A DNA stretch of 64,000 bases from Alteromonas profundi (GTDB lineage Bacteria; Pseudomonadota; Gammaproteobacteria; Enterobacterales; Alteromonadaceae): assembly GCF_010500865.1 (NCBI RefSeq), contig NZ_JAAAWN010000003.1:186001-250000 (forward strand), given 5' to 3'. Under the pieces are notes generated by a model, which was not told where the DNA came from, ran no database searches, and was given only the letters and a program-made list of their open reading frames with translations. Shown piece by piece: positions 47,254 to 56,110 of the stretch (position 1 is its first letter; each line of letters opens with the position of its first letter). Position numbers and translations under genes: made by a program.

Positions 47254-48405
47254 CTACTTTTCTAAACGGGCTAAAATTTCTTCTAACATGGCGCGACTAC
47301 AGCCAAAGTTAATGCGGAAGTGGTCAGCCTTATGAAAATCTGCGCCCGGGGAAGGCCCTACGCCTTTTTCTTCTGCCCATAACAACACGTTGTCAACGTC
47401 AAGTCCGCTGGCATCAACCCAGGCTAAAAACGTTGCCTCGGGTTTTACCATACTTAACCCATCAATAGCATTAATACGGGTATGCAGCATCTCTCTATTT
47501 TCACGCAGGTAGGCTAATTGTGCTTGGTGCCAATCATCACACTGAGTAAACGCGGCCTGCGTCGCTGCTAAACCCATTACATTAACCCAAGGCACTATAC
47601 CTGCCGCCGATTGGGTAAATTGGCGACGCAATGTAGCATTGGGGATAATTGCAAACGACGTGCCTAACCCTGCGACGTTGAAGGTTTTACTGGCCGCCAT
47701 CAGGGTTACGCTGTTATCAGCAAGGTTCGCTTCACGGCCTGCTGGAATATGAGATTTACCGGGTTCTAAAATAAGATCGCAGTGAATTTCATCGCTACAC
47801 AAACGAACATTATTACGGTTACAAATATCAGCAATGCGGTCGAGTTCTGCTTTTGAAAGAACCGAGCCTACAGGGTTCATAGGGTTACATAAAATGAACA
47901 GCTTACATTTAGGATCCGCGGCACTTTTTTCTAAGGCATCAAAGTCCAGTGTATAACGGGGGTTATCTGAGCCTGAGTGCGGGTCGAGCACTGTGCCAAT
48001 ATCCACCCTTTCTAAGTCGTTTAATGCAGGCGCTGCAAGTAATGGCGGGTAATTAGGTGTTTGAATGAGTACTTTATCGCCAGCTTCACAAAAGGCTTTG
48101 CAGGCCACATTGAATGCAGGCACCACCCCAGGTGTCCACACCACCCATTCAGGTTCAATAGCCCAATTGTGTTTGTCGTTTAGCCAACGGACCACAGCGT
48201 TAATCGCGTCACCATGGTGTGCAGGTAAGATATAACCAAGGTTACCATGTTCAACGTGCGCGCTAAGCGCATCTAAAATAGGCTCTGCGCAGCGAAACTC
48301 CGTATCAGCCACCCACGAGGGAATGATATCGGTGCCTTTGTATTTTTGCCATTTAAAAGAAAATGTATCTTTTCGTGAAGGAGTCTCATCGAAATTAAAT
48401 GTCAC
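47254..48405 (-). CDS. PatB/MalY-type PLP-dependent C-S lyase/aminotransferase
   Basis: A 383-residue fold-type I aminotransferase-family protein of the PatB/MalY group, which cleaves cystathionine/cysteine C-S bonds. Typical features are the N-terminal KWQKYKGTDIIPSWVADTEF, LCNPMNPVGSVLSKAEL, SDEIHCDLILEPGKSHIP, and the PLP lysine in MAASKTFNVAGLG. The C-terminal RINFGCSRAMLEEIL is also family-like. Regulatory (MalY-type) or beta-lyase activity cannot be told apart from sequence. Confidence 0.9.
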   Translation of the reverse strand: MTFNFDETPSRKDTFSFKWQKYKGTDIIPSWVADTEFRCAEPILDALSAHVEHGNLGYILPAHHGDAINAVVRWLNDKHNWAIEPEWVVWTPGVVPAFNVACKAFCEAGDKVLIQTPNYPPLLAAPALNDLERVDIGTVLDPHSGSDNPRYTLDFDALEKSAADPKCKLFILCNPMNPVGSVLSKAELDRIADICNRNNVRLCSDEIHCDLILEPGKSHIPAGREANLADNSVTLMAASKTFNVAGLGTSFAIIPNATLRRQFTQSAAGIVPWVNVMGLAATQAAFTQCDDWHQAQLAYLRENREMLHTRINAIDGLSMVKPEATFLAWVDASGLDVDNVLLWAEEKGVGPSPGADFHKADHFRINFGCSRAMLEEILARLEK

Positions 48406-48495
48406 GCTATCTTCCTATTACCATAATAAATATGCCTCTAGTGTAATAACTCACGGCAAAGGAAACTAGCGCTGCTTATATCAATTCGGACTTTT

Positions 48496-48867
48496 TTATC
48501 CACCAATGACCGCATTTACCTTGGCGGCTAACTTGTCCATACTAAGCGGTTTGGCTAAAAAGCCGCTTACTCCTAATTGCTTGGCTTCTGTAACCAGCTT
48601 TCGGTTAGGATCAGCTGTGATTAGCAAAAAAGGAATATTTAATTGCGCTGCACGACATACTTTCAATAGACTCAGTCCGTCATAGGTGGGCATTATTTGG
48701 TCGCTAATAACAAGGCTTAACGTTGAAGCGTTTTGGCGCAGCAAAAACTCTCGCGCAACCTTACTTCTACTAAAAGGATAAACGGTTGCCCCAAGACGGG
48801 TTTCTAACGCATTAGTAATAATATCGAGGGTAACAAGGTCGTCTTCAATAACAGCAACTGAGAGCAC
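48496..48867 (-). CDS. Stand-alone response regulator receiver
   Basis: A 123-residue CheY-like receiver with no output domain. The acidic pair is at residues 9-10 (IEDD), the phosphoryl acceptor Asp56 is in VISDQIMP, the Thr/Ser is in LLITAD, and the Lys is in FLAKPLS. The kinase partner is unknown; no kinase gene lies next to it. Confidence 0.85.
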   Translation of the reverse strand: MLSVAVIEDDLVTLDIITNALETRLGATVYPFSRSKVAREFLLRQNASTLSLVISDQIMPTYDGLSLLKVCRAAQLNIPFLLITADPNRKLVTEAKQLGVSGFLAKPLSMDKLAAKVNAVIGG

Positions 48868-48966
48868 AGAACTAACCTTATGCAGTGATTTAATCGTTTA
48901 ATGATAGAGGTCGTCGGCGTGATTGCCAATTAACCTTTAAGCTATACTTTTTAGCGTAACGAAAAA

Positions 48967-48992
48967 AAAAGCCAACCCTCAGGTTGGCTTTT
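48967..48992 (-). terminator. Bidirectional intrinsic terminator of typA
   Basis: An 11-base-pair stem AAAAGCCAACC / GGTTGGCTTTT with a CCTC-type loop, with A tracts before and T tracts after on both strands. It follows typA on the minus strand, about 37 bases after its stop. Confidence 0.88.
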
Positions 48993-48997
48993 TTCCA

Positions 48998-49031
48998 TAA
49001 GAGTATAAACCCCTAGGCGTTTATACTCTTA
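48998..49031 (-). other. Perfect 13-bp hairpin overlapping the typA stop codon
   Basis: TAAGAGTATAAAC (48998-49010) and its complement GTTTATACTCTTA (49019-49031) are separated by the 8-base loop CCCTAGGC. The stem begins in the typA stop codon and stands directly before the intrinsic terminator, giving two tandem hairpins at the 3' end of the mRNA. It may protect or process the transcript. Confidence 0.6.
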
Positions 49032-50858
49032 TTTAGGCGCACGAGATGCACGCTTACGCTCGTTTTCAGTAAGAAGTTTCTTACGTATACGAATCGATTC
49101 TGGCGTAACTTCTACAAGTTCGTCATCATCAATAAACTCAAGTGCCTGTTCAAGCGACATTCTTACTGGTGGCACAAGTGTTTGTGCTTCATCAGTACCT
49201 GAGGCACGAACGTTAGTAAGCTGCTTACCTTTTAGCGCGTTCACGGTAAGGTCATTGTCACGGCTATGAATACCGATAACCATACCTTCGTAAACTTCAA
49301 CACCATGACCGATAAACAAACGGCCACGCTCTTGTAGGTTAAACAATGCGTTAGTTAGTGCTTTACCTTTAGCGTTGGCGATAAGAACACCATTCTTACG
49401 CTTACCGATAATACCACCTTTGTATGGACCATAATGATCAAATGTGTGGTACAGCAAGCCAGAACCTGACGTCATAGTCATAAATTCAGTTTGGAAGCCG
49501 ATTAGGCCACGGCTAGGAATGATAAAGTCGATACGAACACGACCTTTACCATCTGGCGACATATCTGTCATTTCAGCCTTGCGCAGACCAAGCTGCTCCA
49601 TGATAGAACCCTGATGTTGTTCTTCACAGTCGATGGTCAAGGTTTCAAACGGCTCTTGGGTTTCGCCATTTTCTTCTTTTAGGATTACTTCTGGACGAGA
49701 TACCGCTAGTTCGTAACCTTCACGACGCATATTCTCAATAAGAATACCTAAGTGAAGCTCACCACGACCTGATACGCGGAACTTATCAGGATCAGCCATT
49801 TCTTCTACACGTAATGCTACGTTATGAACAAGCTCGTCATTCAAACGCTCTAAGATGTTACGTGAGGTAACGTATTTACCTTCTTTACCTGCAAAAGGTG
49901 AAGTATTAACCTGGAAGGTCATGGTAACCGTTGGCTCATCAACTGAAAGTGGAGGCAACGCCTCTACTGCGTTTACATCACAGATGGTGTCAGAAATTTT
50001 AAGCTCGCCCAAACCTGAAATCGCGATGATATCGCCTGCATTAGCTTGCTCAACTTCATGACGGTCAAGACCAAGGTAGCCATACACAAGGCCAACTTTG
50101 CCGCTGCGCGTTTTCCCATCAGCCATAGCTATGGTGACTTGTTGATTAGTTTTTACTGAACCACGGCTAATACGACCCACACCGATTACACCTACATAGG
50201 AGTTATAATCAAGCTGTGAAATCTGCATTTGGAAACCACCATTGATGTCAGCGTCAGGTGCCGCTACTTGATCAACAATAGTTTGGAAAAGTGGTGTCAT
50301 GTCTTCCGTAGGCTCATCAGCATCCAATGACGCCCAACCGTTAAGTGCAGAAGCATAAACAACTTGGAAATCTAGCTGATCATCGGTAGCACCAAGGTTA
50401 TCGAACAAATCGAATACCTGATCCATTACCCAATCAGGGCGTGCACCTGGTTTATCAATTTTATTGATAACAACGATTGGTTTAAGGCCTTGTGCAAACG
50501 CTTTTTGTGTAACGAAGCGCGTTTGTGGCATTGGGCCTTCTTGTGCATCAACAAGCAAGAGTACCGAGTCAGCCATTGACATAACACGCTCTACTTCACC
50601 ACCAAAATCGGCGTGTCCTGGCGTATCTACAATGTTGATTCTGTAGTCATTCCAGTTAATAGCAGTGTTTTTAGCCAAGATGGTAATACCGCGCTCTTTC
50701 TCGATGTCATTCGAGTCCATTACGCGCTCTTCTTGCTCGCCGCGAGATTCAAGGGTGCCAGACTGTTGTAACAGCTTATCTACAAGAGTAGTTTTACCGT
50801 GGTCAACGTGGGCGATGATTGCGATATTACGCAATTTACTAATATCAGTGGTATTCAT
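49029..50858 (-). CDS. typA: Ribosome-associated GTPase TypA/BipA
   Basis: A 609-residue translational GTPase that binds ribosomes and supports assembly and stress growth. G1 is in [10 protein letters not shown]2 in EKERGITI, G3 in [12 protein letters not shown], and G4 in [12 protein letters not shown]. The EF-G-like domains and the BipA-specific C-terminal domain ([15 protein letters not shown]) follow. The start at 50858 gives [21 protein letters not shown], matching E. coli BipA length; the frame stays open upstream to 51023 but with no family support. It is divergent from glnA, as in enteric bacteria. Confidence 0.96.
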   Translation of the reverse strand: MNTTDISKLRNIAIIAHVDHGKTTLVDKLLQQSGTLESRGEQEERVMDSNDIEKERGITILAKNTAINWNDYRINIVDTPGHADFGGEVERVMSMADSVLLLVDAQEGPMPQTRFVTQKAFAQGLKPIVVINKIDKPGARPDWVMDQVFDLFDNLGATDDQLDFQVVYASALNGWASLDADEPTEDMTPLFQTIVDQVAAPDADINGGFQMQISQLDYNSYVGVIGVGRISRGSVKTNQQVTIAMADGKTRSGKVGLVYGYLGLDRHEVEQANAGDIIAISGLGELKISDTICDVNAVEALPPLSVDEPTVTMTFQVNTSPFAGKEGKYVTSRNILERLNDELVHNVALRVEEMADPDKFRVSGRGELHLGILIENMRREGYELAVSRPEVILKEENGETQEPFETLTIDCEEQHQGSIMEQLGLRKAEMTDMSPDGKGRVRIDFIIPSRGLIGFQTEFMTMTSGSGLLYHTFDHYGPYKGGIIGKRKNGVLIANAKGKALTNALFNLQERGRLFIGHGVEVYEGMVIGIHSRDNDLTVNALKGKQLTNVRASGTDEAQTLVPPVRMSLEQALEFIDDDELVEVTPESIRIRKKLLTENERKRASRAPK

Positions 50859-51144
50859 GCTTATATATAGAGCCTGTGTAAATCGATACATGCCGAAATA
50901 GCATATACTAGATTCTTGCAAAAAAATGCAGATAGAGAAATTTTCGCGGATTGTACAGAAAAACCTCGACGTTTGCGCACTTTTTTTCGGTATTATGTAA
51001 AACTTCCCCGATTTAAGTACCAATCATCTCATATTATAGACCTGTACCAATACCTCGTGTAAAACATTAGATCACATTTTATTGGGCGACTATGTGGCAG
51101 CACCGCGCTAAGTATTCTACGCTTGCAAACAGGATTGCCCTACA

Positions 51145-51161
51145 AGCACCACATAAGTGCA
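51145..51161 (+). promoter_or_regulatory. Upstream NtrC-like binding site 1 of glnA
   Basis: AGCACCACATAAGTGCA resembles the NtrC consensus TGCACCA-N3-TGGTGCA with three mismatches among the fixed positions. Its centre is 21 bases upstream of site 2, two helical turns, so both could be bound on one face of DNA. Confidence 0.6.
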
Positions 51162-51165
51162 GCAA

Positions 51166-51182
51166 TGCACCATTATGATGCA
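51166..51182 (+). promoter_or_regulatory. Upstream NtrC binding site 2 of glnA
   Basis: TGCACCATTATGATGCA matches TGCACCA-N3-TGGTGCA with one mismatch. Its centre is about 96 bases before the predicted sigma-54 start, similar to the enhancer location in E. coli glnA. Confidence 0.75.
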
Positions 51183-51244
51183 ATTAATGCATGAATAAAG
51201 GGCCCTGTGCCCTTGCAAGCCACAAAAATACGCTTAGCGATAAA

Positions 51245-51260
51245 TGGCATGATAATCGCT
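51245..51260 (+). promoter_or_regulatory. Sigma-54 promoter of glnA
   Basis: TGGCATGATAATCGCT fits the TGGCAC-N5-TTGCT -24/-12 consensus, with GG and GC 10 bases apart and two substitutions. Transcription would start near 51270, giving a leader of about 58 bases before the glnA ATG. Confidence 0.7.
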
Positions 51261-51327
51261 TTCAATTTTACCACTGTTAGGGTGAGGCTGATCACTCTGC
51301 ATTTTTACAATAAACCTGGAGGACACG

Positions 51328-52737
51328 ATGTCAGTAGAAAAGGCATTAGAGCTGATTAAAGAAAGTGAAGCTAAATTTATCGATTTACGCTTTACCGATA
51401 CTAAGGGTAAAGAGCAACACGTATCTATCCCTGCGAGCCAAGTTGACGAAGACTTCTTCGAAGAAGGAAAAATGTTCGACGGTTCTTCCATTTCAGGCTG
51501 GAAAGGCATTAACGAATCGGACATGGTTCTTCTTCCAGATGCTGAAAGCTGTGTTGTTGACCCATTTGCTGAAGAAACGCAAGTAAATGTTCGTTGTGAC
51601 ATCGTAGAACCTACCACTATGGAAGGTTACGAGCGCGACCCGCGTTCTGTTGCTCGCCGCGCAGAAGAGTATCTTAAGTCTACCGGTATCGGTGACACTG
51701 TATTCTTCGGTCCAGAACCAGAATTCTTCTTGTTCGACGACGTGAAATTCCATACTGATATGGCGGGTTCTTTCTACAAGATCGATTCTGCTGAAGCGAA
51801 GTGGAACTCAGGTGAAGAATTTGAAGGCGGTAACATGGCTCACCGTCCTGGCGTAAAAGGCGGTTACTTCCCAGTGCCACCTGTAGACTCAGCGCACGAC
51901 ATTCGTGCTGCTATGTGTATGGTTATGGAAGAAATGGGCTTGGTTATCGAAGCTCACCACCATGAAGTAGCCACGGCAGGTCAGAACGAAATCGCTTGCG
52001 AATTTAACACCCTTGTTAAGAAAGCTGATGAAATCCAAATTTATAAGTATGTTGTTCACAACGTAGCACATGCTTACGGTCAAACAGCGACCTTTATGCC
52101 TAAGCCACTTGTTGGTGACAACGGCTCGGGTATGCACTGTCACCAATCTATCTCTAAAGATGGTAAAAACATCTTTGCAGGTGACAAGTATGCAGGTCTT
52201 TCTGAAGAAGCGCTTTACTACATTGGTGGTATCATTAAGCACGCACGTGCAATCAATGCTTTCGCTAACGCTTCGACCAACTCTTACAAGCGTCTTGTTC
52301 CAGGGTTCGAAGCGCCAGTAATGCTGGCTTACTCAGCGCGTAACCGTTCTGCTTCAATTCGTATTCCTTACGTAACGAGTGATAAAGCCCGTCGTATCGA
52401 AGTACGTTTCCCTGACCCAACAGCTAACCCTTACCTTGCATTTACTGCAATGCTTATGGCTGGCCTTGACGGAATTAAGAACAAGATCCACCCTGGCGAT
52501 TCTATGGATAAAGATTTATACGATCTTCCTCCAGAAGAAGCTGCAGAAATCCCAACTGTTGCTAGCTCGCTAGAAATGGCACTTGAAGCGCTAGATAACG
52601 ACCGTGAATTCCTTAAAGCGGGCGGCGTAATGACTGATGATATGATTGATGCTTACATCGATCTTAAATCTGAAGAAGTTACGACACTTAGCATGACTAC
52701 TCACCCCGTTGAGTTTGACATGTACTACAGCGTATAA
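51328..52737 (+). CDS. glnA: Glutamine synthetase type I
   Basis: A 469-residue GS-I beta dodecameric ligase making glutamine from glutamate, ammonium and ATP. Signatures are [17 protein letters not shown] near the N terminus, [22 protein letters not shown], and the ATP loop [10 protein letters not shown]. The adenylylation Tyr lies in [11 protein letters not shown] near residue 398, so it should be controlled by GlnE. CTGGAGGACACG precedes the ATG. NtrC sites and a sigma-54 promoter lie upstream. Confidence 0.97.
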   Translation: MSVEKALELIKESEAKFIDLRFTDTKGKEQHVSIPASQVDEDFFEEGKMFDGSSISGWKGINESDMVLLPDAESCVVDPFAEETQVNVRCDIVEPTTMEGYERDPRSVARRAEEYLKSTGIGDTVFFGPEPEFFLFDDVKFHTDMAGSFYKIDSAEAKWNSGEEFEGGNMAHRPGVKGGYFPVPPVDSAHDIRAAMCMVMEEMGLVIEAHHHEVATAGQNEIACEFNTLVKKADEIQIYKYVVHNVAHAYGQTATFMPKPLVGDNGSGMHCHQSISKDGKNIFAGDKYAGLSEEALYYIGGIIKHARAINAFANASTNSYKRLVPGFEAPVMLAYSARNRSASIRIPYVTSDKARRIEVRFPDPTANPYLAFTAMLMAGLDGIKNKIHPGDSMDKDLYDLPPEEAAEIPTVASSLEMALEALDNDREFLKAGGVMTDDMIDAYIDLKSEEVTTLSMTTHPVEFDMYYSV

Positions 52738-52762
52738 GCTGTTACGTATTAGCATTTATACA

Positions 52763-52787
52763 AAAGCCCGCTTGCGGGCTTTTTTTA
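52763..52787 (+). terminator. Intrinsic terminator of glnA
   Basis: Stem AAAGCCCG / CGGGCTTT with a CTTG loop, followed by TTTTT, 25 bases after the glnA stop. It separates glnA from the DUF4124 and glnLG genes. Confidence 0.87.
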
Positions 52788-52839
52788 TGCCTCAACCTTT
52801 CCTACTATTATACTATTGTTGTCTTTGGTGCCCTTTGTA

Positions 52840-53421
52840 ATGAGCATACGTGCCCCGCTCTATTTAACGCTGATTTTTGGGTTAACCCCCCCTCCTCTAT
52901 CGTTTGCCTTACCGCAATCATCTGCTGTAGAGGAACAGGAAGGAAATCAAGACGCAAAAATATACCAAGTGAAGCAACAAGACGGCAGCATACTGTATAC
53001 CGATAGCCCGAGCACCGATGCCACGCCACTAACATTCTCGTCACAAACGAAAAATGTGGTTAATCATCATGAGCCCGCTCTTCCCGCTGCCCAAATCAGT
53101 GCAGACAAGCAATCCTCACAATCTCACTACGCGGTAAATATCGCTTTCCCCGCCCCAGACGCTACGGTAAGAGACAATAGCGGCAACGTTACTATTCGCG
53201 CTATTCAGCCTAAACGGCCTTTCGCCCCACAATACCAACTTGTGTTAAACGGCACCATAGAAGCCACCAATACCACGGGCATATTTGCGTTACAAGGCCT
53301 GCCTCGTGGCGCCCATAACTACCAAGTTAAGGTAATCAATAATAAGGGCAAGACTCTTGCATCGTCAGAAGTTAGAACACTGTTTTTGCATCAAGCGTCA
53401 GTGTTGATAAACAATAACTAG
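52840..53421 (+). CDS. DUF4124-domain exported protein between glnA and glnL
   Basis: A 193-residue exported protein with a signal peptide (about residues 1-24, APLYLTLIFGLTPPPLSFA) and a DUF4124 domain (about 38-65: KIYQVKQQDGSILYTDSPSTDATPL). Further on is an Ig-like/beta domain (PAPDATVRDNSGNVTIRA, LQGLPRGAHNYQVKVIN). DUF4124 function is unknown. The ATG at 52840 is preferred over a TTG at 52816, which would extend the signal. A TATACT -10-like hexamer lies at 52810-52815. Confidence 0.82.
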   Translation: MSIRAPLYLTLIFGLTPPPLSFALPQSSAVEEQEGNQDAKIYQVKQQDGSILYTDSPSTDATPLTFSSQTKNVVNHHEPALPAAQISADKQSSQSHYAVNIAFPAPDATVRDNSGNVTIRAIQPKRPFAPQYQLVLNGTIEATNTTGIFALQGLPRGAHNYQVKVINNKGKTLASSEVRTLFLHQASVLINNN

Positions 53422-53484
53422 GGTTCAATTATAGCGCACCGCCCGCACCATGGCGGTTCAAGAGAAATATTAAAAAGTATTCGA

Positions 53485-53531
53485 TTGCACGTTAATATTT
53501 CACTTGCGCTATACTGCACCAATAATGTGCA
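53485..53531 (+). promoter_or_regulatory. glnL promoter with overlapping NtrC site
   Basis: -35-like TTGCAC (53485-53490) and -10-like TATACT (53510-53515), spaced by 19 bases, give a predicted start near 53521. TGCACCAATAATGTGCA (53515-53531) contains TGCAC-N7-GTGCA, the core of an NtrC site, over the start point. This placement is used for repression of glnL by NtrC in E. coli. Confidence 0.6.
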
Positions 53532-53546
53532 AGGAGATAAGCTCGG

Positions 53547-54632
53547 ATGCATCCTACCGAGTTAGAAACACAACAGTTACTTAATAGCTTAAATACAGCG
53601 TTGGTGATGGTTGATGAGAAACTAAACATTGTCTACGCCAACCATGCCGGCGAAGCGCTGTTTGAAACCGGAAGAAAACAGCTTTATGGACACTTACTCA
53701 GCGAATTTTTCATGCCCGGCACCATCGAAACCACGCGGTTACGCGCTGCCATACGCCATGGCGAAGATTTTACTGAAAATGAAATACGCTTGTCGTTTCG
53801 GGACAACCGAAACGTAATGGCTGATTTAACCGTAACCAACCTGCAGGGTCAGGAAGGTGCACGGCTTTTGTTTGAAGTAAAAACCATAGATCAACAAAAA
53901 CGAATTTCACGAGAAAACTTACAAAACGCACAACATTATGCTGCACGGGAATTGATTAGAGGCTTAGCCCATGAAATTAAAAACCCATTAGGGGGAATTC
54001 GAGGTGCTGCACAACTTCTCGAAAAAGAGTTAAGTGAATCACATAAAGAATTTACCCAAATGATCATTGAGCAGTCTGATCGTTTGCGCAACCTTGTAGA
54101 TCGTCTGTTAGGGCCTAATTCACTGCCACGATTCGAAGAATGTAATGTTCACCAATCGCTGGAAAAAGTACGTCGCCTAATGCGGGTAGACTCAGACAAC
54201 CCCATTACTATTATCCGCGACTACGATCCAAGTATTCCTGACCTGGTCATCGACCCCGATATGATCCAGCAGGCGGTGTTAAATATAGCGCGAAATAGCG
54301 TACAAGCCTTGCTTGAAAGCGAAACGCAAAACCCCGAAATTCGTTTGGTTACACGGATAGAACGTCAAATGACAATCCAAACCAAACGTCACTCATTAGT
54401 TGCCAAGATTAAAATTGTCGACAACGGGCCAGGTATACCGTCACAAATTAAAGATACGCTGTTTTACCCCATGGTAACCAGTAAGCAAAATGGTAGCGGG
54501 CTAGGCCTGTCCATATCGCAAACCCTAATTAACCACCACGGTGGCAAAATCGACGTCGATAGCCACCCAGGACACACAGAATTCACTATTTATATACCAA
54601 TTGATCGTAAGGAGACAGGCAATGACGAATGA
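53547..54632 (+). CDS. glnL: Nitrogen regulation sensor kinase NtrB
   Basis: A 361-residue cytoplasmic kinase/phosphatase with an N-terminal PAS domain (about 8-115). His142 is in RGLAHEIKNPLGG, followed by the ATPase N box (NIARNSVQAL), G1 (DNGPGIP) and G2 (GSGLGLSI). It is controlled by PII and phosphorylates NtrC when nitrogen is scarce. AAGGAGATAAGCTCGG precedes the ATG. It overlaps glnG by 11 bases. Confidence 0.96.
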   Translation: MHPTELETQQLLNSLNTALVMVDEKLNIVYANHAGEALFETGRKQLYGHLLSEFFMPGTIETTRLRAAIRHGEDFTENEIRLSFRDNRNVMADLTVTNLQGQEGARLLFEVKTIDQQKRISRENLQNAQHYAARELIRGLAHEIKNPLGGIRGAAQLLEKELSESHKEFTQMIIEQSDRLRNLVDRLLGPNSLPRFEECNVHQSLEKVRRLMRVDSDNPITIIRDYDPSIPDLVIDPDMIQQAVLNIARNSVQALLESETQNPEIRLVTRIERQMTIQTKRHSLVAKIKIVDNGPGIPSQIKDTLFYPMVTSKQNGSGLGLSISQTLINHHGGKIDVDSHPGHTEFTIYIPIDRKETGNDE

Positions 54633-56031
54633 ATCTGTATGGATTGTCGATGATGACAGTTCAATTCGTTGGGTGCTACAAAAGGCCTTACAGGCTGCTA
54701 ATATCGGCTGTTTAAGTTTTGAAAACCCCGAAGATTTACTTCTACAGTTGCAAAGCGGACAAGCACCTGAAGTCATTATTTCAGATATTCGCATGCCCCA
54801 AATGGATGGCATGACGTTACTTAACGAAGTACATACATCACACCCTATGTTACCGGTTATTATTATGACCGCTCACTCTGACCTAGACAGTGCGGTAAAT
54901 GCGTATCAAAAAGGTGCGTTTGAATACTTGCCCAAACCCTTCGACATAGATGAAGCTGTCACCCTTACTCAGCGCGCGTTAGCCCACGCCAGAGAACAGT
55001 CTAAAACCCATCAGGCTGTACCCGATGAAACGCAAACTGAGATTATTGGGGAAGCGCCGGCTATGCAGGAAGTTTTTCGTGCAATAGGCCGGTTATCTCG
55101 CTCGTCGATAAGTGTGTTAATTAACGGGGAGTCTGGCACCGGTAAAGAGCTTGTGGCCCATGCGCTTCATCGCCATAGCCCACGGGCTAATAACCCGTTT
55201 ATCGCGCTAAATATGGCAGCTATTCCTGCCGACTTGGTGGAATCGGAACTATTTGGCCACGAAAAAGGCGCGTTTACCGGCGCCCAAACTACACGCCAGG
55301 GACGCTTTGAACAAGCCAATGGCGGCACCTTATTTTTAGATGAAATTGGCGATATGCCCCTAGATGTGCAAACACGCTTACTGCGCGTATTGGCCGATGG
55401 ACAATTTTATCGTGTGGGCGGGCATCAATCAGTAACCGTAGATGTGCGTATTATCGCCGCGACTCACCAAAACTTAGAGCAACGTGTTGCAGAAGGTAAG
55501 TTCCGTGAAGATTTATTTCACCGTCTTAACGTTATTCGTGTGCACCTTCCCTCACTTGCTGAACGCCGTGAAGATATCCCCTTACTGGCGCGCCACTTCT
55601 TGCGCAGAGCAGCGAAAGAGCTTGATGTAGAAGCGAAGCTACTTAGTAAAGAAGCCGAAAAGGTTATGGCCCAATTACCGTGGCCGGGTAACGTAAGGCA
55701 GCTTGAAAACGTATCTCGTTGGCTTACTGTTATGGCAAGCGGACAAGAAGTGTTACCCAGCGATCTCCCACCAGAGATTCACGGTGAAAGTAGTATAGAG
55801 AAGCCAAGTTCAGCTGCCGGAGATTGGCCCGAACTACTGGCGAGCTGGACTGATAAGCAATTGAGGGATGGCCGCCATAATATACTTAACGACGCCATGC
55901 TGACGTTTGAAAAGATAATGTTAGAACGCGCATTACACTATACCCATGGGCACAAACAAGATGCCGCCAAACGTCTTGGGTGGGGGCGTAATACCCTTAC
56001 CAGAAAACTAAAAGAGTTAGATATTAATTAA
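54622..56031 (+). CDS. glnG: Nitrogen regulation response regulator NtrC
   Basis: A 469-residue sigma-54 activator, identical in length to E. coli NtrC. The receiver has Asp55 in VIISDIRMPQMDG. The AAA+ domain has Walker A GESGTGKE and the sigma-54 contact loop GAFTGA, then GGTLFLDEIGDMP. A Fis-type helix-turn-helix closes the protein (HKQDAAKRLGWGRNTLTRKL). The start at 54622 follows AAGGAGACAGGCA. Its own predicted sites lie before glnA and glnL. Confidence 0.97.
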   Translation: MTNESVWIVDDDSSIRWVLQKALQAANIGCLSFENPEDLLLQLQSGQAPEVIISDIRMPQMDGMTLLNEVHTSHPMLPVIIMTAHSDLDSAVNAYQKGAFEYLPKPFDIDEAVTLTQRALAHAREQSKTHQAVPDETQTEIIGEAPAMQEVFRAIGRLSRSSISVLINGESGTGKELVAHALHRHSPRANNPFIALNMAAIPADLVESELFGHEKGAFTGAQTTRQGRFEQANGGTLFLDEIGDMPLDVQTRLLRVLADGQFYRVGGHQSVTVDVRIIAATHQNLEQRVAEGKFREDLFHRLNVIRVHLPSLAERREDIPLLARHFLRRAAKELDVEAKLLSKEAEKVMAQLPWPGNVRQLENVSRWLTVMASGQEVLPSDLPPEIHGESSIEKPSSAAGDWPELLASWTDKQLRDGRHNILNDAMLTFEKIMLERALHYTHGHKQDAAKRLGWGRNTLTRKLKELDIN

Positions 56032-56043
56032 CCAATATTAAAG

Positions 56044-56071
56044 GGGAGTAGCCAAACGAGGCGCTACTCCC
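56044..56071. terminator. Hairpin between convergent glnG and HD-GYP genes
   Basis: A 9-base-pair stem GGGAGTAGC / GCTACTCCC with a 10-base loop, lacking a strong T run. A possible shared terminator. Confidence 0.5.
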
Positions 56072-56110
56072 TTAACCTCAATAATACTCGAGTTAACTGC
56101 CCGAATAGCG

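Noticed and set aside
51057..51080. CRP-like half-site TAGATCACATTT upstream of glnA
   Set aside because: Only one half matches; the other half of the palindrome is absent, so I do not call a CRP-dependent promoter.
51200..51217. Second sigma-54-like candidate around GGGCCCTGTGCCCTTGC
   Set aside because: The GG-GC distance is 12 rather than 10 bases, outside the sigma-54 requirement. The site at 51245 fits better.
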